Shown: positions 14,269-19,911 of the stretch, in pieces
Layout of the letters: the number at the start of each line of letters is the position of its first letter
Position numbering within the stretch: position 1 is the stretch's first letter
Assembly: GCA_964402405.1 (NCBI GenBank)
Contig: CAYOCE010000023.1
Location: 1 to 19,911 of the forward strand
DNA from: CAYOCE01 sp964402405
GTDB taxonomy: Bacteria > Pseudomonadota > Alphaproteobacteria > UBA7879
Direction of reading: 5' to 3'
Length of the DNA: 19,911 nt
Translations under genes and position numbers: made by a program
Notes under the pieces: model-generated
Databases searched by the model: none
Seen by the model: the letters and a program-made list of their open reading frames with translations, nothing else
Told to the model about the DNA's origin: nothing

Positions 14269-14736
14269 CTATTCTGCTTCATCAGCAATCATTGCCTTGA
14301 AAGAGGATTCAGAAACTATCTGCTCCCCCACATAAGCACTCGCCTGGAATTTCCATACAGGGCCTCGTTGCTGTTGCTTTTCAACATGAATCCGAAGGGT
14401 ATCCCCAGGAACAACAGGTTTTCTAAAACGTGCCTCTTCAATGGACATGAAATAAACAATTTTATTTTTGTGATCACCACCCAAGAAGTGCATCACCACA
14501 GCCCCTGCTGTTTGTGCCATGGCCTCCACAATCAAAACACCAGGCATAACGGGTTTTCCAGGAAAGTGCCCCTGAAAAAACCACTCATTCATGGTGGCAT
14601 TTTTAATGCCAACGGCTTTTTCCCCAGGGATTTCAATTTCCAAACGATCAATTAAGAGCATGGGATATCGATGGGGAATCAGTTTTTGAATATCTTCGAC
14701 ACTCAAGATTTGAACAAGCGTATTAGGTATAGTCAC
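14269..14736 (-). CDS. fabZ: 3-hydroxyacyl-ACP dehydratase FabZ
   Basis: FabZ removes water from 3-hydroxyacyl-ACP in fatty acid elongation and so competes with LpxA and LpxD for the same acyl pool. The 155-residue product has the hot-dog fold with LIPHRYPMLLIDR, catalytic H57 in FQGHFPGKPVMPGV, and E71 in LIVEAMAQ. Start codon is GTG, overlapping the lpxD stop as GTGA; AAGGA inside lpxD gives the SD. Length is normal. Confidence 0.97.
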   Translation of the reverse strand: MTIPNTLVQILSVEDIQKLIPHRYPMLLIDRLEIEIPGEKAVGIKNATMNEWFFQGHFPGKPVMPGVLIVEAMAQTAGAVVMHFLGGDHKNKIVYFMSIEEARFRKPVVPGDTLRIHVEKQQQRGPVWKFQASAYVGEQIVSESSFKAMIADEAE

Positions 14737-15749
14737 GAATCCGATCCTTTCTTTTGAATAAGTTTTTTAAGAGCAATTGTTTGACGATGCCAATCCATTA
14801 CAGGAACACAGGGGGATCCGCCAACGGTTACGCCATCGGGAAGATCCTGCAAGACTCCCCCCTGAGCGGCAATGCGAACGCGAGATCCTATTTTTAGATG
14901 GTCCGCTAGGCCGGCTTGCCCCCCCATGGCCGTGAAATCACCAATTACGGTACTACCAGCGATTCCCACCTGGGCAACAATAATGCATCCTGTGCCGATT
15001 TTTACATTGTGGGCAATTTGAACCAAGTTATCGATACGGCTATGTTGACCAATAATGGTGTCCTCTAAGGATCCTTTATCAATCGTGGTATTTGCCCCAA
15101 TTCGAACGTTATCCCCAATAATGACACATCCTAATTGGGGAATATCGACGGGCCCTGTTGTATCCATTACAAATCCAAACCCACTTTGCCCAATCCCTGC
15201 CCCGGGATGAATTTCCACATGATTTCCAATAATGGCATGACTAATATGAGCCCCTGCCTGGATCACACAGTTATTGCCAATGCTTACTCCATAACCAATC
15301 ACGACATGGGAGTCAATATGGGTATTATCCCCAATTTCAGCATTTGCATGAATCACAACGCCATATCCAAATTTGCAATTTTTGCCAATTTTAACAGAAG
15401 GATGGATGGCTACGGAAGGATCTGCAGCATTTTCAATTTCAGGATAAAAAATTCTAGCAATGGTAGCATACGATTTATAGGGAGCATCACTTAACAAAGC
15501 ATAGCACCCATCTGGAATATGATCCTTATATTGAGGATTAGTGATGACTGCACGAGCCTTTGTGCTTTTTAGATTTTGAAGTTGATCACGTCTATGGCAA
15601 AAGGAAATATCATTTTCTGTTGCGTTTGTTAAGGTGGCGATATCATGGACCTCATGAGTATCAGCCCCTACCAGAGTAGCCCCCGATTTTTTGGCAAGAT
15701 CTCCTAACGTAAACGGTCCATGATTCTTATAAAATCTGCTATTCGCCAT
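14733..15749 (-). CDS. lpxD: UDP-3-O-(3-hydroxyacyl)glucosamine N-acyltransferase
   Basis: LpxD adds the second, amide-linked 3-hydroxyacyl chain in lipid A synthesis. The 338-residue product has an N-terminal uridine-binding domain (about 1-105), hexapeptide beta-helix repeats (about 110-290) and a short C-terminal helix. The catalytic histidine is H247 in LVQIAHNVKIG, with GFGF near 191. The ATG has AAGGA at 8 nt. It overlaps ompH by 11 bp and fabZ by 4 bp. Confidence 0.97.
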   Translation of the reverse strand: MANSRFYKNHGPFTLGDLAKKSGATLVGADTHEVHDIATLTNATENDISFCHRRDQLQNLKSTKARAVITNPQYKDHIPDGCYALLSDAPYKSYATIARIFYPEIENAADPSVAIHPSVKIGKNCKFGYGVVIHANAEIGDNTHIDSHVVIGYGVSIGNNCVIQAGAHISHAIIGNHVEIHPGAGIGQSGFGFVMDTTGPVDIPQLGCVIIGDNVRIGANTTIDKGSLEDTIIGQHSRIDNLVQIAHNVKIGTGCIIVAQVGIAGSTVIGDFTAMGGQAGLADHLKIGSRVRIAAQGGVLQDLPDGVTVGGSPCVPVMDWHRQTIALKKLIQKKGSDS

Positions 15750-16353
15750 GGCTATATTCCTTAATCTTCAAGTCTTGTTCTGCAATACGCCCTTTAAGTC
15801 GTTTGTAAACAATATCAGTCATATCCAAAGCTGGATCCCAATGAAGAGCATGTTGGTCTTTTATGAATAGTTTAATGTCCTTTTCATCAGCAAGCTCTTT
15901 TAAAATTATTCTTATTTCTTGATAAATCTTTTCTACAATCTGATTGTATTGCTGTTCAAGTCTGTGACGTTTTTCTTCACCAATTTTTTGAATATCGATA
16001 ATCCTTGCCTCAAATTCTCGCATTTTTTCAGCCCATTTTTCCTGGGCTTTTTTATCTTCTTTTTTTATGGCTTTTTGCTGTTCGAGCAACCCACGATGTT
16101 CTTCTCGTAACTTTTCTTCATGGACTGAAAATTCTTTATAATACTTGTCTAAATACTTAGAAAATTGGTCTTTTAGTTTTCCTCGAAACTCTCCTAAAAC
16201 TTGCTCTATTTGAACAACGGCTATTTTAGGAAATGCCTCGGTTTTTAGGGAAGGAGAGATCCTCGATCCAGGTATTACCCCAGCACACACCTCTAGAGAA
16301 AAGATTAAGAACGCAAGGCCTACAAGAGCAATATAGTTCCTATGTATTGTCAT
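15739..16353 (-). CDS. OmpH/Skp-family periplasmic chaperone
   Basis: Skp-like chaperones hold unfolded outer-membrane proteins on their way to BamA. The 204-residue product has a signal peptide (hydrophobic about 7-20, likely cleavage after VCAG). A long charged coiled coil (about 50-150, KEFSVHEEKLREEHRGLLEQ and following) forms the tentacles, and a short body follows. The frame is open from TTG 16374, but the SD AGGAAAG is spaced for ATG 16353, which starts one base after the bamA stop, so I use that. The place between bamA and lpxD is the usual one for this family. Confidence 0.88.
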   Translation of the reverse strand: MTIHRNYIALVGLAFLIFSLEVCAGVIPGSRISPSLKTEAFPKIAVVQIEQVLGEFRGKLKDQFSKYLDKYYKEFSVHEEKLREEHRGLLEQQKAIKKEDKKAQEKWAEKMREFEARIIDIQKIGEEKRHRLEQQYNQIVEKIYQEIRIILKELADEKDIKLFIKDQHALHWDPALDMTDIVYKRLKGRIAEQDLKIKEYSHGE

Positions 16354-16354
16354 T

Positions 16355-18667
16355 TTAGAACTTTCCTGATCCAAATCGGATTAATAGAGCTTTGGTTTCA
16401 TCTCCATTTTGTTTCTTCAGAACCTTCGCATAATCTACACTAATCACCCCCATAGGAGAGGCCCAACTGATACCTAACCCCGTTGCCGCACGCATACCAC
16501 GTATGTTATAGGCAGAAATAGGTCTGGGATGGGTTGCATTATAATTTTTAATATCTTTTCCCAAGTATGTATCCCAAAGGGTACCCGCATCTATAAAAAC
16601 ATGTCCGCTTAGAGCGAAATCTTTAGGTAATCCCAAGGGAAAAGAAATTTCTGCAGAAGAGACAAACATGACGTTACCACCCAAGGCAGCATCATCATAT
16701 CCAATTCCATGGGGACCCACACCGCTGTAGTCAAAGCCTCGTAAACTTTCTCCACCCAGTGTAAATTTATCAGCGATACGTAACGATTTTCCCATTTTAT
16801 TTAGGATTCCTCCCTGGGCATCTAGTCCTAAAATAATATGCTCGGTCAAAGGATGGTAATAGGCACCAGAAAGCGTGTTTCGTAAATATTTAACATTCCC
16901 CCCTACCCCTGCATATTCGTTGGATAAAATGATAATGTACCCTTTGGTGGGCGCAAAACGATTATCCCGTTTATCGTAGCTAATGTCATGACCAATGGCA
17001 GAGGTCATGTAAGATCCCTTTTGCTGAGCGATTAAAGGATATGCATTGGAGGAAATACCCTGAATTCGTGTATTGGAAATTGTATAAGACCATGTTTGGG
17101 ATAAACTGGGGGCGAGGTAATATCCAAACCATCCTCTTGTTCCATATTTACGTTCTGTATACGAGCTCACGTCTGATCTGTCGATTTTACTACCGAACAG
17201 GCCAACACCTGCCACCAATTTTCGATCTAAAAAGGCAGGATTCATAAAGTCTACATTGATGTGCTTACTACGCTTTGCAATCTGTAGACGCCCCCCTAAT
17301 TCATAGGCACGTCCAAAAAGGTTTCTTTCTGAAACTGAAATCATACCCAAAGGACCTTCGGTTGTGGAAAAACCACCTCCAAAGTTGAAGTCTCCTGTTG
17401 GCTGCTCTTCTACATCTAGATTAATATTCACCCGATCTGGCTGACCAGGAATGGGCTCCTTTCGTAAATCCACTTTTTTGAAGAACCCGAGGTTGTTTAA
17501 CATCCTCTCCGAACTTCTTAGTTTACTGGAATTGAAAGCATCCCCCTCCGCCAAGCTAAACTCACGGCGAATAACCTGATCCACCGTACGGGTATTCCCA
17601 TGAATGTTGATCTTATCAATAAAGATCTTGGGCCCTTCGCGAACTTCAAACTTAATATCAATGATATGTTTTACGGAATCAACGGTAGGAATAGGCTTTA
17701 CTTTAATAAAGGCAAACCCTTTACGACCAATTTCATTGGTCAAGGCTTCCACACTATTTTCAACTTCAACGGCGGAATACCAATCCCCCTCGCTAACGGT
17801 CAACAGTTCTTTTAATTCTTCTGTATCGAGCTCGGGGATGGCATTATCAATTTTTAGAGACCCAAACTGATATCTCTCTCCCTCACTTACATGAAAGGTG
17901 ATAATAAAAGATTCAAAGTTGGGGGTTAACTCGGCATCAACAGAGAGAACCCTGAAGTCAGCATATCCTTTATTTAAATAAAATTTATGGAGTTCTTCCC
18001 GATCCATTTCAATTTTATCGGGATCATACACGTCATCTGTTGAAAAGAACTTCCACCATATGGTTTCTTTAGTGGAAAGGAGAGATGCCAAATCCCAATC
18101 AGAAAAAGAATTGTTTCCGATAAAGTTAATGGCCTCTATTTTTGTAGGCTCCCCTTCATGAATATCAAAAATCAAATCCACCCGATTTTGATCAAGTTTA
18201 ATAATTTGGGGGTTCACTTTTGTCGCGAAATATCCCTTCATCCGATAAATTGCCAACAACCGCTGCAGTTCTTCCTGAATAGCAGGTTGATTTAGCAGCA
18301 TTCGTGGCCTTATCTTCAGACCCGTATTCAATGTTTTATCATTAACACTGTGGTTTCCTTCCAATACTACCCGGTTAATCGTTGGGTTTTCCACCACCTG
18401 AATAATTAGGGTCCCCTCATGGTAACTTAGGGATATGTCTTTGAAATAGCCCGTGGAAAACAGCTTTTTAACCGCCTCTAAAGACGCTTCTTCCGTCAGG
18501 GAATCCCCCACATGAAGATTGGCAAAACTAATGATGGTTTCTTTCTCGAGTCGTTGGTTCCCAGTAACCTCAATATTCTTTACAACTTGTGGATTCATTG
18601 CCACTGCTGTAACAGCTGCAAACAAAAAAAGGCTTAGGGCTATAAGTTTTTTCAAAAGAGTCTCCAT
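16355..18667 (-). CDS. bamA: Outer membrane protein assembly factor BamA
   Basis: BamA is the central barrel of the machine that inserts beta-barrel proteins. The product (770 residues) has a signal peptide (LIALSLFLFAAVTAVA), five POTRA domains (about 25-345 or slightly beyond) and a C-terminal 16-strand barrel. The conserved loop-6 motif is RGF in ESLRGFDYSG near residue 644, and the last residue is Phe. The start is uncertain. GTG 18670 and ATG 18667 lack an SD. TTG 18655, giving MKKLIALSLF, has GGAG 5-6 nt upstream and is a real alternative. It follows rseP by about 20 bp. Confidence 0.96.
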   Translation of the reverse strand: METLLKKLIALSLFLFAAVTAVAMNPQVVKNIEVTGNQRLEKETIISFANLHVGDSLTEEASLEAVKKLFSTGYFKDISLSYHEGTLIIQVVENPTINRVVLEGNHSVNDKTLNTGLKIRPRMLLNQPAIQEELQRLLAIYRMKGYFATKVNPQIIKLDQNRVDLIFDIHEGEPTKIEAINFIGNNSFSDWDLASLLSTKETIWWKFFSTDDVYDPDKIEMDREELHKFYLNKGYADFRVLSVDAELTPNFESFIITFHVSEGERYQFGSLKIDNAIPELDTEELKELLTVSEGDWYSAVEVENSVEALTNEIGRKGFAFIKVKPIPTVDSVKHIIDIKFEVREGPKIFIDKINIHGNTRTVDQVIRREFSLAEGDAFNSSKLRSSERMLNNLGFFKKVDLRKEPIPGQPDRVNINLDVEEQPTGDFNFGGGFSTTEGPLGMISVSERNLFGRAYELGGRLQIAKRSKHINVDFMNPAFLDRKLVAGVGLFGSKIDRSDVSSYTERKYGTRGWFGYYLAPSLSQTWSYTISNTRIQGISSNAYPLIAQQKGSYMTSAIGHDISYDKRDNRFAPTKGYIIILSNEYAGVGGNVKYLRNTLSGAYYHPLTEHIILGLDAQGGILNKMGKSLRIADKFTLGGESLRGFDYSGVGPHGIGYDDAALGGNVMFVSSAEISFPLGLPKDFALSGHVFIDAGTLWDTYLGKDIKNYNATHPRPISAYNIRGMRAATGLGISWASPMGVISVDYAKVLKKQNGDETKALLIRFGSGKF

Positions 18668-18687
18668 CACGTTATGTTTCTAAAAAA

Positions 18688-19842
18688 TTAATTAAACAAG
18701 TTCTTCAAAGAACCGATAAAGTTAAATTTAACGATGTCGTTAAAGTGGGCATAAATCATCAAGCTGATTAATAACACAAACCCCACCTTAAAGGCAAAGT
18801 CCTGAATTTTTTCACTGACGGGCTTGCCACGAATAGCCTCGATCATATACAACAGCACATGCCCCCCATCCAAAACAGGAACAGGAAACAGGTTCAATAT
18901 CCCTAAATTCAAAGACAAAACAGCCATGATTTCTATAAGGTAAATCCATCCCTTGTTGGCATAGTCATGGGCAACCTTGGCAATGGAAAACAATCCCCCT
19001 AATTGCTTTCTGGCTTCGCGATCTGTAAACATTCCCCCCAGAGCCTTCACGGTTTTAACAGACAGGTCCCAAGTGAAGGTGAAAGCCGCTGGAATAGCCG
19101 ATGAAACGGTATGGGGAATCAGCGTTGGCGCAATGCCCAAAACCCCAACAGGCTTACCAGTACCCACGTCCTTGGATTCTGGCGTTAGGGTAAATGTTAA
19201 TTCTTGGCCATTCCTAAGAACCTTTACAGCCAAAGGAATTCCAGGATGCTTGTTTGTAAAAACCTGAGCATCGGAAAAGGTTTTAATCGTAGGATCCACA
19301 ACATCCCCTGTCTTTTCAACTCTTTCAAGGCTTAGGATACGATCCCCCACTTGTAACCCTTCACGAGCAGCCACAGAGTCAGCTGTAACCTCCCCAATAA
19401 TGGGTTCCTGACTTTTTTGACCCGAATAGGAAAACAGGAAAATGAATAAAACGATTGTGAGAATAAAGTTCGCAATAGGCCCCGCTGAAGCAATCAGCAT
19501 CCGTTGCCATGGTTTTTTAGTGGCGTGCAACGTATCTTTATTGGCCGTGTTTTTAATTTTCTCCCAGTCAGGCTTGCTGGAGGCATCAGCGTCGCCGTGC
19601 ATCTTGACGTAGCCGCCCAGGGGAATCAGGCATACTTTCCAATGGGTTCCTGTACTGTCGTGCCAGCCAAAAAGCTTTGATCCAAAGCCAATGGAAAATA
19701 CATCTACCCCCACCCCATTCCACCGGGCGGTTAGATAGTGACCGAGTTCATGAAAAAACACCAAGATGGTGATCACAACCATGAAAGGGACAAGATACAA
19801 AGCCATCGAGGGAATTGACGCCAAAAGATTCATAAGGTTCAT
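18688..19842 (-). CDS. rseP: Site-2 protease RseP
   Basis: RseP is an inner-membrane zinc metalloprotease that cuts anti-sigma factors and signal-peptide remnants within the membrane. The 384-residue product has the zinc motif H31-E-L-G-H35 in the first membrane helix and the third ligand motif L324-D-G in FPVPVLDGGH. One PDZ domain (about 145-220) is present instead of the two in E. coli, as in many alphaproteobacteria. Four hydrophobic segments are seen. The ATG has GGAG at 10 nt. It leads the envelope operon, so outer-membrane stress sensing is linked with BamA, Skp and lipid A genes. Confidence 0.96.
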   Translation of the reverse strand: MNLMNLLASIPSMALYLVPFMVVITILVFFHELGHYLTARWNGVGVDVFSIGFGSKLFGWHDSTGTHWKVCLIPLGGYVKMHGDADASSKPDWEKIKNTANKDTLHATKKPWQRMLIASAGPIANFILTIVLFIFLFSYSGQKSQEPIIGEVTADSVAAREGLQVGDRILSLERVEKTGDVVDPTIKTFSDAQVFTNKHPGIPLAVKVLRNGQELTFTLTPESKDVGTGKPVGVLGIAPTLIPHTVSSAIPAAFTFTWDLSVKTVKALGGMFTDREARKQLGGLFSIAKVAHDYANKGWIYLIEIMAVLSLNLGILNLFPVPVLDGGHVLLYMIEAIRGKPVSEKIQDFAFKVGFVLLISLMIYAHFNDIVKFNFIGSLKNLFN

Positions 19843-19911
19843 TTACAAGGTTCTCCAATAACAATTTTCAACATCTACCATAAGCAGTTCTATATGTAAA
19901 CGGTCGAGCGT
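19843..19911 (-). CDS. Possible 3' end of an upstream gene (partial)
   Basis: The 22 codons before the rseP start are open and end in a TAA that touches the rseP ATG (TAAATG), as operon neighbours often do. The peptide ends VENCYWRTL. It does not look like DXR, the usual neighbour. The frame is short enough to be open by chance. Confidence 0.25.
   Translation of the reverse strand, partial: TLDRLHIELLMVDVENCYWRTL

Noticed and set aside
13787..15494. Plus-strand frames opposite lpxA and lpxD
   Set aside because: They are antisense shadows of hexapeptide-repeat genes, whose regular codon pattern leaves the other strand open.

Overview
The window looks like a moderately AT-rich alphaproteobacterial chromosome, most likely from an intracellular or host-associated lineage such as Holosporales. 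That assignment is inference. It rests on a split b/b' pair in the ATP synthase F0 cluster, on LpxI rather than LpxH in the lipid A pathway, on the order rseP-bamA-ompH-lpxD-fabZ-lpxA-lpxI-lpxB, and on exported proteins of unknown role. No rRNA, tRNA, CRISPR array or transposase was seen.

Layout. (1) 1-1480: a minus-strand AAA ATPase with a C-terminal nuclease-like fold (DUF4143 type) fits almost flush between copies of a roughly 31-35 bp repeat that carries a GGAGTATACTCC-like palindrome. A predicted 52-residue membrane protein lies upstream. (2) 1580-3675: plus-strand serS and surE, overlapping by 8 bp. (3) 3676-5868: an accessory pair of exported proteins, one unrecognised and one with a ComEC-like metallo-beta-lactamase fold that lacks one expected metal ligand. 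(4) 5899-6651: ubiE on the minus strand, behind a 5-codon upstream frame. (5) 6797-9780: a minus-strand operon in the order dsbA-like, atpI, atpB, atpE, atpF', atpF, with two ATGA overlaps. (6) 9852-10807: a small outer-membrane beta-barrel and a cysteine-rich lipoprotein. (7) 11120-19842: the envelope operon, reading rseP, bamA, ompH/skp, lpxD, fabZ, lpxA, lpxI, lpxB, tightly overlapped except at one repeat insertion between lpxA and lpxI.

How the genes work together: RseP, BamA and the Skp-like OmpH serve outer-membrane protein assembly and its stress response. LpxA, LpxD, LpxI and LpxB build the lipid A disaccharide from UDP-GlcNAc. FabZ supplies fatty acid elongation from the shared 3-hydroxyacyl-ACP pool. 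The F0 genes form the membrane part of ATP synthase; F1 genes are not in the window. UbiE serves quinone synthesis.

The strongest unexplained signals are the repeat-bracketed ATPase gene and a family of 8-bp-stem, 4-nt-loop hairpins at four places (about 6.72, 11.03, 13.23 and 13.33 kb). Their stems differ in sequence but mostly keep base pairing by compensating changes. One pair of these hairpins forms a 223 bp inverted-repeat element inside the lipid A operon. Several starts were moved from the longest reading frame (serS, atpB, lipoprotein, lpxB, lpxI, ompH, bamA), using Shine-Dalgarno position, family length or repeat overlap.
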